From contig VXAY01002384.1 of assembly GCA_013399855.1 (NCBI GenBank), forward strand, positions 1,068,715-1,132,714: a DNA stretch of 64,000 bases. Reading direction: 5' to 3'. This DNA comes from Oxyruncus cristatus (lineage: Eukaryota > Chordata > Aves > Passeriformes > Cotingidae). The notes beneath the pieces were generated by a model. It was not told the DNA's origin. It searched no databases and saw only the letters and a list, made by a program, of their open reading frames with translations. The position numbers and the translations under genes are program-made. Shown piece by piece: positions 36,884 through 48,900 of the stretch; positions within the stretch are counted from its first letter, which is position 1, and every line of letters starts with the position of its first letter.

Positions 36884-37490
36884 AGAATCACAAAACCATT
36901 TATGTTAGAAAAGACCTCTAAGATCATGGAGCCCAAGCTTTAAAAGAGCACTGCCAAGCCCACCACTAAAGCATCGCCTTAAGTGCCACATCTACACATC
37001 CTTTTCAATGCCTTCTGGAAGGGAGACTCTACCACTTCCCCGGGCAGCCTGTTCCAGTGCATCCCATGAAGACATTTTTCCTAACATCCAACCTAAACCT
37101 CCTCTGGTGCAACTGGAGTCCACTTCCTCTCATTCTGTCACTTGTTTCTCGGGAGAAGAAACCAACCCCCACCTGGCTACACCTTCCTTTCAGTAGTTGT
37201 AGAGCACAGTGAGGTCCCCCCTGAGCCTCCTTTTCCCGAGGCTGAGCCCCCCCAGCTCCCTCAGCTGCTCCTCACAGCACTTGTGCTCCAAACCCTTCCC
37301 CAGCCCTGTTGCCCTTCTCTGGACGTGCTCCAGCCCCTTGATGTCCCTCTTGTCATGAGGGACCCAGAGCTGACCCCAGGATTTGGCCTCAGCAGTGCCA
37401 GCACAGGGGGACAGTGAGTGCCCTGGCCCTGCTGCCCCACCATTGCTGGAACAAGCCAAGTGCCATCGGCCTTCTTGGCACCCCCCCAGG
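36884..37490 (-). mobile_element. CR1 LINE 3' fragment, minus strand
   Basis: Read on the minus strand, this runs from AAGAAGGCCGATGGCACTTG (near 37460) through AAGGGCAACAGGGCTGGGGA, the GCTGTGAGGAGCAGCTGAGG block, GAGGAGGTTTAGGTTGGATG and GGCACTTAAGGCGATGC. It ends with CATAAATGGTTTTGTGATTC at the CR1 3' end near 36884. It spans the last part of the reverse transcriptase ORF and the 3'UTR, with frame breaks. It belongs to the same subfamily as the + strand copy at 62117, judging by shared blocks (GTGGTGGGCTTGGCAGTGCT, TGATCTTAGAGGTCTT), and differs from the copies at 8373 and 16967. The minus-strand open frame at 37190-37606 is part of this relic, not a gene. Confidence 0.93.
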
Positions 37491-40400
37491 GGGTGTATGT
37501 GTATCTTCAAATACTGAGCTGCAAGACTAGAAGAGCTGTCTAGTGGACACCTCTGAGACAGGGACTTCTCCAGCAAGGCTGGAAATGTGTCATCTGGCCC
37601 TGACAATCAAACTCGGAGATGCTTTTTTCCTAATGTTGCTCAGAGTGCTGTTGTTAGCCAGGTACAACTATTGCATCCCACCATTGCCTCAGCTGAAGAT
37701 ACAGCAAGTTTGTTCCCAGATTGTCCAGGCCCTGGTGTAACCCAGAGCCACCTCTTGCAGCAGCTCTGATTGTAGTTCTACCTGTTGCTGTAGAAGAATC
37801 ATGATAAAGAGATGGGATCCTGTGTTGTCTTTGCGTCCGGCAGCCCCAGCAGGGTCCTGGAACCAGTGAAGTCCAGGCGGGTGTTTTGCACTTACACAGC
37901 TCCAGGTGGTCCAAGATTTTGCCCTTAGAAGAATTCCCTGTGCTGCCAGACTGGGAGATGCTGCCACAGAGTGGGAGTGGCTGGTAAGCAGAATCTGTGC
38001 TCGGTCCCCTTCCCTTCACCCTTTGGAGCTGTGCTGTGCTCGCTGCACCACAGTGACTGCTGTGACGGACTTGAAAGCTTTGCTACACTTGGGGTTGTGC
38101 CTTCTTCTCTTTTTCCCTGTTAATTCTTAAAAATTGTTACAACACATAGCACAGCATATGGGAGGAGAGGAGGGATTGACTGGAGATTTTTTTCCAGTAT
38201 ATAAGGTGGATATTCTAATTTTCGCTTTTATGTAGAGCTTTTCTGACTGGAGTGGGAGTTCCCTACATGGGAAGAAAGACAGATCTTTTCATACTTATTT
38301 TCCAGGCAATCTGATAGTTCTTTGACGATGGAAATAAAATTCAGTTCCTGACTTAGGAGTTGAATTTCATTATTGCTGATAAACTGTTGGATTATTTTGA
38401 GCTTCATAATTGCATATTAGTATTAAGAAAGATAATGTTCTATTTTTATTAAGATTCAGATCCAACTTATTAATTCAAATTCAGTTATAAGCCGATTGTT
38501 TAAGGAACTTAATTTTTACTGTCCTCAGAACTGTCACATAGCTACATACATTTCTGAAATTAGAGTTCCAAACTACTCTTTATTGACTTGTTATATTTTC
38601 AGTTTAGAAATCCAGCAACCTGACTGGTTTAGGAGACGATTGAGTGAAATGATCCCAAATTGTCCTTCTTTTCTTGAGCAGGTCGACTCCTCTCTAGTCA
38701 GTACTTGTCTGCCTTCCAGTGGAAGGACTTCTCTGTATTTTCTTTAAGGAATGCTGAGTCAGGTCCTGATCCTCCCTGTTCCATCCTTTTGTCCCCAGGA
38801 TTACCCAACTGCCCTGCAAGTCTCCAGGACAGAGACCCCCTCTGATTCCTGTCTTTCCTGTCCTGCCCTGGGCCTGCTCCTCGGCGATTACCCGAAGAGG
38901 AACCTCACCGTTGTTAGCAACAGCACATCAAGTATTGCTGTGTGAACTCAACTTGCTCCGTTGTGTTCAGAGGAACTTTGTGCATATTTAAAGTTGGTAT
39001 TGCTTTGTGTGTGCTGGGCTGAATTCTACAAATTTGGGAAGCTGGGTCCCCTGAGTAGGTCCTGGTTCCCTGTAGCTCAGAAACTCTAGTAACAATCTTC
39101 ATTAACCCGGATCAGGCAGAATTTCAGAAGGTTCCCCCTCAATAAAGTGTTGTCATGCCTATGTAAAATTCTCCCAAAATATGTTAAATACAAAGCCCTT
39201 CAAAGCAAACAACCCCCTCTCTACATTAATAAAAATCACGTTTTTGAAAGCTCAGGGATTTACAGACTTGGGCCTGTCTGACACATGCGACTGAGTTATC
39301 ACTTTTGCCACCACAGGTCCTGGGTTTGCCCATGTGCTGTCAGGAGCAGGCTGGGGAGCACAGAGCTCACTGACACCTTGAAACGAGAACATTTTATGAG
39401 TTTAGGAGGGGTACTGTGTAGAAAACAGCATTTGTGATCCAGCAAGAAAGGGCTCTGGTCAGAGCTTTGTGGTCTCGGAGGAGCCTCTGAATATCACAGA
39501 AAGCCAAATTATCATTGCAAGTGATTTAGAGAAGCTGGGAGGACTGGAGGTTTTCTGTGTGCTGTGTGAAGCTATTAGAAAAATAAAATTTGGCAAAAGA
39601 TTGGATTTCTCAGGATTTGTTCTGTAAATCAAACCCAAATCAGATTGAATCCTTAGAACAAAGGCAGATGCGTTTTGCATTTGAATATAAAACCTATCAA
39701 GTGGGTGGTGGGGAGAGAATGGGTAAATAAATACAAAACCTCTTAAGGGTTTCTTTCTGGGTTGGTTTCAAGAATGTCCCACAAAACAGGTTTTCATGGT
39801 TGTATGGGGCAATGTGATGCCATTCAACTTTCTTTCCTTTCTTTAGAAATTCTGAAGAAACTGTTGAAAACAGCTTCTGGGCTTTTACTAAAATAGTTTC
39901 CAGAGATGAGGAAAATGAGAGAATGCATATACAATCTTAGACAAACGATCTGCTCATATATTGAAGCCTGGATTGTAAAATGACTGCTGTGCCTTCCAAT
40001 GAATGAATATTCAGTGCTTCCCTGCTGGGTTGGCTTTTCCTATTTGAACCAGCTACAGCTCTGCACTGTGATTCACTTGTTACCAAATTAAACTCTTTAC
40101 ACACGTGGGAGATCCAACTTTATAAAGTCAAATTTTGAAGTGCTTTCTGGTCAACCCCTGTGCCTGTCACAATCTTCATAACGCCCTGAATTAAGTTTAA
40201 AATATCATCCGTGTGTGTTGTTTTCCCTTGGCTGGGGAGCAGCCCTTCTGTACATCAGGCATTTTTCTGTTGACACTACGTATCACTTAGCAACCCAGTG
40301 AAAGGCCCTATATGCATTGATTGCACACAATTGTCTTTATGGGGTGGAAGTGTTAAGTGAATAAACCCCCACAGGTGACCAGACGGTCATTCCTCTCATG

Positions 40401-43400
40401 TTGATAATCTGTTTACATCAAAATATTGTTTACTCAGCTCTCTGATCTTGAGGAATCTACACGGAGCTGAAAGAATACAGTTAACTCCCCACACTCTGAC
40501 ACACAAGTATGAGCTGTATTTCCAGTCTCAGGCATGGATAGATTAAGAAGAGAAGGATTGTTTTGTCTTTAACTTAGCTCTCCCAAATAAAGCATTAAAA
40601 TGCGTTTGACAGTTAACCACAGATGATAATGCAATCTTTATGCTGTGGTTCCCATCATAATGGAGAAGTTACAAGGCTGTCACTACACCATAAAGAAAGA
40701 ATCTTTCCTGCAGTCTTAGTGCTGTCTTTTCTGCTTTCCTCTTTGTAAGCACTGTTACCAAATTACCTTTGGAGAAGTTGGATTGTTTACACTTATTTTT
40801 CTGTACAGGGCGAATAGCTGAGCTTTTCAGATGAGCTACACTGTTCTCCCCAGGCATTTTTCCTTGCCATAAAGTTGTCCAAAGAGACAAAAACAGTTTC
40901 CAATTCCCCAGTTTTTGTGTGTGGTTGTTTTTTTTTTTGGTTTTATTTGGCTTATCACATCCTTATTAATTATTGGGGGGTGAGGTGGAGAGGGGAGTGT
41001 GAGAGTGTGAGAGACATTTCCATTGTTTTGTTTGTTTGTTGACAAAGACGTAACTTCTAATGCAAGCAGATTTGTTTTATTTTATGAGGACTTTTGGAAA
41101 CTCAATAGAATGGTAGTTTATATCATAGGGAGAAAGAGTAAGCACTTTTGAACCCTTTTTTTACCAGTTTGGACAATTCTGAAAGATTTCGATAAAAAAA
41201 TCCTCCCCTTTGAAAAGATTCCAAAAACACATACCCTGAAGTAGGTGAAGTGATAGGAAAATTGCAAGCTGCTACTGGGAATTTTTTCTGGTTTTTTGTT
41301 ATTTGTAAAGGTCCCATTGCAGCATCTGCCACAAGTACAATAAGTGTGATTGAATTAAGAGAGTCAGTTATATCTGCATTTTCTGTCTGTTTTTTGGTTT
41401 TTGTTTCTTGGGGGTTTTCCCAAGTAGCTAAATATTATAGTCTGACTCTTTATAGTCCTTTCACATAAACATATATTTTTAAGGACTGTTTACTAGGGAA
41501 GCATGAAAAGAGCTTTAAGAGGGGTCTGGAAATCCCTGTTGTACCACATAGTAACTGCACTGGCAACAGAGTTAGAGCTTTGACCTGGTGAAATGAGAGC
41601 TGGGCCACACACAGAACCTTGTGTTACTACAATGTGTGTTTTCTGCAGTCAATTTAAATCAACCTTGGCAAAGTCTGACCAGTAAATGATCTGGGTTTCT
41701 CATTATGTTCCCCATCGTGCCCCCACTGAGGGCCCAGCACCCAGTCCTGGTGTGGTTCCTATTGAACCCTGCTGAGCTCTGGGGAAGCCAAGGGAGTTGT
41801 GCCAGTGATTAACTTGGCCCATGAACTCCGGTGGAATTTCTCAAGTGAGGAAGGCAGCGAGAATTTGCCCCAGTGCTGGAATTTGCATTGCCTGCAGTGC
41901 AACCACTGCTGCGGGCACAGGGACAGGGGAGGGACTGCTCTGGAGCAGGGACCGCAGGCTGATGGGCAAGGAGGTGCCTGCAACCCACGTCCCTCCCAAG
42001 GGCTTTCAGATAAAGCTGGGGTTTATAAGATGGAAGATAAAGTTGATAAATTAATTTTTGGCAGAAGGACTCCGTGTTTCTGAAGGTTAACCAGGAGGCC
42101 GAGAGCTGTTCCTCAGTCCTGCAGCTGAATGAGTGGCCCCTTCTGTAAACATTTCACTGCTACAAGTTAGATTTTTCACAGTATTAACTTTAACTACACT
42201 GGTGTTTGCTATGGAATAAAACTTTAAATGGATGTTCTGCCGTTTTACTGTTAAAACAAGGCAGAAAAAATGGAACTAGGATTATGGTAGATCCTGTGGT
42301 AGTATTGTGTTCTGATACAGGGACTGTTTGATAATTAAAGGAGAACCAGAAGAAAATAACCGTTATTGTTACGTAGGATATCTTCCATTTTTACAGCATG
42401 GAGAGTTTTGGGTATTTCCTCATTAATTGTGTAATAAACCCAGTTAACTTTAAGTATCCTGTATTGGTTTCAAATACGTCCTTTTTTTTTCTGAAATCAA
42501 ATTTGCTTCAAAATGTTGACTTCACGTCTCAAACTGTTGACTTCATGGGAAGACCCTTGATAATGCTGGGAGCAACTTGGAAAAACCTCTTTTTCTTTCC
42601 TTCTTCTAAAAATCTAATTTGTATTTCTTTGTAATTGAAAAGGAGCCAGACTTAGAGCCTTATTTTCATATGTTCAAAAGTTTGGTAGCTCCAGCCAAAC
42701 ACTTCCAAGGCTTTTTAATAAAAAATTAATTAGTAAATGGCACTTCTTCCCTAAAGAGTCAGTTTTAACATGCTGTAGGTGATGCTGTTTGGCACTTTCA
42801 TTCCACTGTGTTCAGACACTGGGTTTAACATCATTCAGTGGGGGTGGGGGACAAAATTTAAACATTGAGCTGTGCACAGTGCAGGTGTGTGGGGAGGAGC
42901 AGCCAGGGAATTGCTGAACCTTTATTTGGATCGTGCTGCTTGTGCTTTATCATAAACCCTCTCTCAACCCATACTTTGTTTGTCTCCATATTTTTTTCCC
43001 ATTCTGACAAAATTCCTGGCCTTCTAAGTCTAATGATGTTGACATATTAAAATGGTAGGGAGAAGAATGTGAGCTGAGCCCCTCCTTTTAGCTAAATGTT
43101 ATCTGCTTAGACTAATATTGCAATTGCCACCCACTGACATAATTTGTTTCACAGTCACAGCCTGGCAGCATGAATCAAATGTTGACATTCTAATTTCATG
43201 CACACATGGGTGTTTGGCTGAGCAGGCCTCAGCCTCTGAGCCATTCACACCATACCTGTGTAAATCAGGGAGACAAGGCCTTTTCACAGCCTCCCAAAGG
43301 GAAGTTCCCACCTTCCTGCAAAGTGCTGGGCTGGTTAAAGCTGCGCTGCCCTGCCTTCCCCCAGAGGAGCTCATGGCTCCTGTCACTGGACTGGGGGGCT

Positions 43401-45685
43401 GGACAGGCACATTTACAGGAAAAGAAGTAGTTTTAAATTTTTATTTTTTTTTAATTCAGTGTGTTTAACAGATTTTTCTCATAATTCCTGTATGGAACAG
43501 ATGGTTTTATTCTCCAAACTCTGTAACTCTTCCTCTTGTAACTGTTCTGTCCAAGTGGCTTAAATGCAAAAGATGTTACAATTTCTGCTCCTGGAGAGGG
43601 ACTCCCCTTAATGATTGTGTAAAGATGTTTCACCAAAGTTCTCACTCCATGCAGCCACCTCGGGAGCTAAAATGAAGTTCAGCTTCTGCGTGCACCTAAT
43701 CTTGGGGCACTCTGGCCCGAGGGGAAACTCCAGCCAGCTTCTGACCCCCAGCCGGCAGCCAGCACAGCAGGCAGGGGCCGTAGGGCTTGGATGCTGTTCT
43801 CCCTTGTCCTTTGGGTCTCACTGCCCCGGGCAGTGGTGAAGGGGAGGATGTGGCGAGGCTGGGGGGCCTTGGCTGCAGGGAGGAAGGTGCTGCTGGCCCC
43901 GAGCCCCTGGGGCGAGCTGTGGGGGTGGCAGGGAAGGGGCTGTGCCTGGCAGGGGCTGCTGCTCCCGTGGCCTCTGTCCCACGTCACAGCAAAAAGCCTG
44001 GCTTTTTGTGGCTCTGGCATGGCCAGAGGGACATGCCTTAGGGACAGCCCTGGCTGTCTGCTGGGCCATGGGGTGGCTCACTTTGCCGGTAGCTCACCCT
44101 GAAGAGGCCTGCTTCTCCCTTCTGTGTGTCAAGTATAACCCTGAGCCTTTCTTGGGATAATCATGGCAAAGTCAGCCTCAGAAATCTAGGTTTTCACTAC
44201 AAATACAGTTAAAATCTTACAGGTATCAATCCCATGGATTTTTCTGTCTCTGATTTGTAGTTTTGTTCCAGTTCCATGCAAAGTGCAGTTATTTGTGGTA
44301 AAAGAGCAGATTTATTTTGTTTTGAAGAAAGTCTTTTGTTTTTCTTGAAAGGCACCCAAAAGTCACAGCAAAGCAGAAGAATGGCTTTGAATGGTTATTC
44401 ACAGATCTAGAGGCACGTCACAGAAACATTCCCAGAGCTCCACGGTGGAGCGGCTGAGAAGGAGCCAGAGCAGTTGCTGTGGGGTTGGGTGGCACCCGAT
44501 TGCTGAACAGAGCCATCTGTCAAACACAAACATACCTGCTTGCTGCTCTCCCGGTTTCGTGTGTGTTTGGAAGCTCTGAAAGATTCGAATTCTTATCAAG
44601 TACTGGTGAGAATAAAGGGTACTCGTGAGCCATGTGACACTCCTCTGTTCCAGCCCGCTGTGGTCCTGAGCTGAGTGTGGCTGGAGTGCAGCGCTCCAGC
44701 TTGGGCATCCCTGGATCAGAGGAGAGTGTTTAGCTCTGGATGTGACAGCAGTGCCATGGACTGAGCTGTGTGAGGACAGTAACATATGCAGAGCTCTTGT
44801 CCTCTGGAAAGGTTCCAGGCTGGGCATGTCCAGCCCACTGCCACACTGCCTGCACTGACGTGGGAGAGAGGCTCTAGCTGGCGTGTGCAGGACTGCAGCA
44901 CTGGAGAGGGGAGAGGTTTTAGCTGAGACACTTGGACAAGTCCTTGTGTGGGACTTGCCAGGTCTTTAAAGTTCGTTCGGAGTAAAAAGGAACTTGGGGG
45001 TTTTTTTCAGTCCTAAAGAATGACACCCAGTAAATTGTGCAGGAGCAAATTTATGTCCCTCGGGAGGATGGAGGGCTGAGCAAGCCCTGCTGGTATCAGC
45101 TGTGAGGGGCATGTGAAGATCCCAGAAGGGAAGCCTGGTGTGCAGAGCCCTTCTCAGCACAGCTCCTGCCCAGCCATGGCTTTGCCAGCAGCCCTGCCTT
45201 TTCCTTCACCAGTTTTGCAGCAGTTTGTGGAAGTATTTTCTTTAGTTTTGATGGAAGTTGTTTGCATGCCCAGAGCTGTTCAGTCCATCCTCAGCTGCGG
45301 CTTTTTGCCATCCATCAGTGGAAAATCTGTACAAGGTACCAAACACAGACTTTTACAGGGAGCAGCTTCCCAAATTGGCATTCCTATGGATCTCATGGCT
45401 CAGTCAGAGATTTTTTGATAGCTGCGTAATCTCAGTTGTTTCAAAGGAGATAAGCTGGTATGTGCACTAAGAAAGGTATTTTTAATACAACGTGCTGGGC
45501 ATGCAGGGCACCTGAGAGTGTGTGTCTGAGTGCTGTCAGTGCTGAGATTTCTGCACAGCTGGGGATACCTGAACTGGGCTCAATTCCATGTTTTACATCA
45601 TCAGGAATATAAGAGGTCAGCAACTAATACGGGCTGTCATCCAGCTTTTCTAGTACTGATAGCACTGAGCAGAGCCTACTGTGAG
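37491..45685. other. Unique non-coding sequence
   Basis: No supported gene. Open frames at 37654-38019 (minus, 121 codons), 43118-43468 and 43679-44102 lie in GC-richer patches and overlap on both strands without domains. The patch at 43690-44090 is the most GC-rich here but is not CpG-dense. T- and A-rich tracts occur near 40925 and 43440. Confidence 0.4.
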
Positions 45686-45950
45686 TGTCATAGGTAGCAT
45701 AGTTTGTTAGAGAAGCACTCCCAAGATAGGGCCGAAAAGACCCCGATGCTTTCTAAACTCCTTCTCAGGGAGGCATTTGGGTGCAGCTGGATCCAGTCTT
45801 AGCCCCAGACTTAGTCAACCCTTTATTTCTGAAGGTGTAACCCTTTATTTCATAGGTGCAATTGAACTTTTATACAGCTTTGTCCCGCAGGACTAAAGAT
45901 GGCAAACCAAAGACATTGATATAGATAAATTATTTATTTAAATTATGACA
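45686..45950 (-). mobile_element. Putative short solo LTR, minus strand
   Basis: The segment is bounded by TGTCATA (45686-45692) and TATGACA (45944-45950), a perfect 7-bp inverted pair. On the minus strand it has TATAAAAG (45867-45874 in + coordinates) followed closely by two AATAAA signals (45844-45849 and 45822-45827), each inside a repeated GAAATAAAGGGTT block. This TATA/AATAAA spacing resembles the element at 19342 and alpharetrovirus-like LTRs. No target-site duplication or internal retroviral coding was seen. The U3 side may extend beyond 45950, since the sequence to about 46560 is also unusual. The assignment rests on layout only. Confidence 0.4.
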
Positions 45951-48900
45951 ATGATATTAGACTATAATATTTGAATCAGGATTATTTTCTACACAGTACA
46001 GGAGCTATAGCTACTGGCACAGTGCATTCTTTTCGAAGCAATATTGAAACAATTATTTTAAAGCTGGCAAAAGCTATTGCTAAGTAGACACTGATGTTAC
46101 TCAGCCAGACCAACAACCCCAGGCCAATCTCCTTCACTCAGCCTTGAAGAATAACCATGAGGGGCATCCCCACTCAAGGGAGGAATCTCCAGATACATTC
46201 CAAGTTGGAAAACCTGCCATTAAAGACTGGGACTGGGCTTTTCTAGTATAAAGTAATGGACTGTCAGCCACATGTCTCCAGGCTCCTGTGTGAGCTCAGC
46301 ACCTTTAGATAAGTTATTGCAATATCACATGTTGGTTCCTTTATCGGGTGCTCTGTTCTTCCTCAGGAGGTTTAACTTGGGGGCTGCTGAGTGGGGCCGG
46401 TTGCAGAGCAGCAGGACCCCCCTGCTCCATTCACCACGAGGGCTTTGCTAACAAGAGTTCTTTCACCCCCTCTCTAGGCAGAGTATCCTGCTACAACAAC
46501 CCTCAAGAACCTGGCAAGGCTTACTATCAGCAAAATATGATTATCAGGGAAATAATCTTTTGATAGGAAAAGGAAAAATAAACTGTAGGCAGATGGTGCA
46601 ATGGGTCTGGCTTGATAAATTATGATATTCTTTGACTGTCAGCTTTCTGTCATTGTATTGCAGACTCTGGACATGCGGGATGCTTTTATGGCAACCTACA
46701 ATTTCCCCACCTCCCCGTGTTCCAATGCATTTAATGGAAGAAAAAAACCCACAGGTTGGTATTGTTGGTACTTGGCAAGGCAACATGTCAGTATTTATGT
46801 TTCTTCCTAGAGGCATTAAGGGGGTTTTTTGGACTCCCTGTGGTGTTCCCTATGCTCTGAAAAGGCCCTTGGACTTGCCCTCAGTACTTCCTTTTCCCAA
46901 ATAAAGAAACAAGGCATGGAAGAGACCCACTCCTGTCCCCCACACCCTCTCCATTCAGCAGGCAGCACTCCTGGAGCTGAGATTCATCACTGACAAGCTG
47001 CTCTGTTCCTGCCTGTTCAAGGCTGGCAGGTGTCAAATGTTGTCTGTCCTGGACTTGACCACTTGACCTTGGCCTTGCAGGAAATTTCATCAACTAAGCA
47101 AAACCTTACCAGGATTTATTTTGATTTGGTTTTGTTTTTCTTCCTCGCTCTTTTATTTATTTATTTGTTTGTTTTCTGCCATCTGGTTAGGCCAGAAGGA
47201 GAGGACTGGAAGGGAGAATTTTTTGGTTTGGATATTTTTCTATAATGAGAACCTGGCAGTGGAGCTGTGTGAGCATCTCGCAGACAAGAAGGCTGCTGGG
47301 CTGGCAGTCAGCTCATAGTTCCTGATGCTGGCTGCTGTCTCACCAAATTGCAACCAAAAGAATGAGTGAGTTTTAGATTGAACTTTAAAATTCTTCAAGA
47401 AAACCGAACTGTAACTTGCAGCTTTTCCGCCTGCTTAGGTAAGGTAAAGGGAGGGAAAGAAGGGTTAAAATAATGTGCTGTATGGTGATATTGCTGAGGG
47501 GGCACGAGCAGAGAGCTCAGCAGGAGGAGTCGCTGTGCAGGAGCCTGCTGGGGTTTGGGGACAGCTCTGGGTGTTGTGGCATTCCTGGGTGAGAAAGCAG
47601 AGCCCAGAGAGAGGCAGCACAGACACCAAGAACAGGGTTGGAGCTACTGAAACCCGAGAGGTGATTGAAGCATTTCAAATATTTCCAGAGGTTTCTTTAT
47701 CCCATCAGGTCAAACATACAGTGTCTGGATTAGAGAACATTATCAGCTGGGCCAGCCTCCTAAATCAGTTATGACTTGAAGGGCTTAGTAGCACATTTAG
47801 AGGGGCTTAGTGATAAATTCTGTCTTGTTATTTCCACTGAAGAGGCAGTGGCTAATGGGAGAGTAACTAAGGTGGTTTCTGTGAGAGAAGGAGAGAAGGG
47901 AAAAGCAGCAGAAAGCCATAAAAAAAGAAGGTAGAAAAAATAATAAAAATACATGTCTGAGAAAAAAAAAGACATGGTGATGCTGTTTGCCCATCTCGTT
48001 CATGAAAGCTTTTGTCACTGAGACCTATTCAAATGTCTTGGCTGGATTTCTTTAGAATTTGGGTAAGAATATAATCACCTCCCTTCATGGAATGCTGGGT
48101 GTGACTGTTCCATTGTCTGAGAAGGGTTGTGCCGTGACTGAAATGAGAAATCTTTGCTACTGCTCCAGAAAACTCCATGTAACTGTGTGCCTGTCCTGCT
48201 GGACAGTGGGAGCCAAACCTGGTTTGCAGGAGTGTTGTGTCTGTTTGCTGAGCTGGGAGCTGCTGAGGGCAGGTTTGCAGAGGTGGGAGTGATAAATGCC
48301 CTTGGCAGCCTCGTTGGCTCAACCAGCATCAACACTGCAGTCCTGCTTGGGGAGCTCAGCTGAGTCATGGACAGCCAGCTCCAGTGCCTCTGCCCTGGTC
48401 CCCCCAAACCTTTGGTGCCAGGGTTAGCACTGGCAGAGCACCTCCAGTGTCTATAGCCCAAGTCCAGCAAGCTGGTCATTTCCTGATGCTGACACATCTC
48501 TCTTAGAAAGAGAGACACCCTCAGCCTGGCCAAGATGTACAGAGGAAGTGCTGTGAAAATTGAAACGGCCCAAGGTTTAAAAAGCAATGTCTGGATCTCA
48601 GGATGAAGGGTTTGGTCGAGCAGAAGTGAGTGTGTGACAGCGGGTTGTGTCTGGCACTGTCCTTTGTGCCAGCACAGTTTTTATTAAGCACAGCCACCTT
48701 GAGCATCTCGTGGTTTGTGCAAGGGTTTGTGTCCTCAGACACCTGAGAGTGAACTTACTCTTATTAGATCTTATTAGTGAACTTACTTATTAGATCCTTT
48801 CTAATGCTTTATTCCTAAGTGTGTAAGACTCCCCAAGACCTCCATGCGCATTACAGTTGCTGGGTCCTTTCCAAGTAGCACAAACCCTCCAAATATTCAG

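Noticed and set aside
37190..37606. 138-codon minus-strand frame as a gene
   Set aside because: It is mostly the CR1 relic at 36884-37490, with composition and blocks typical of the CR1 3' region.
43690..44100. CpG island or promoter
   Set aside because: The patch is GC-rich but not CpG-dense, and no exon or start site follows it.
48075..48587. 170-codon open frame on the - strand
   Set aside because: It overlaps open frames on the other strand, has no domain, and no splice or start context supports it.
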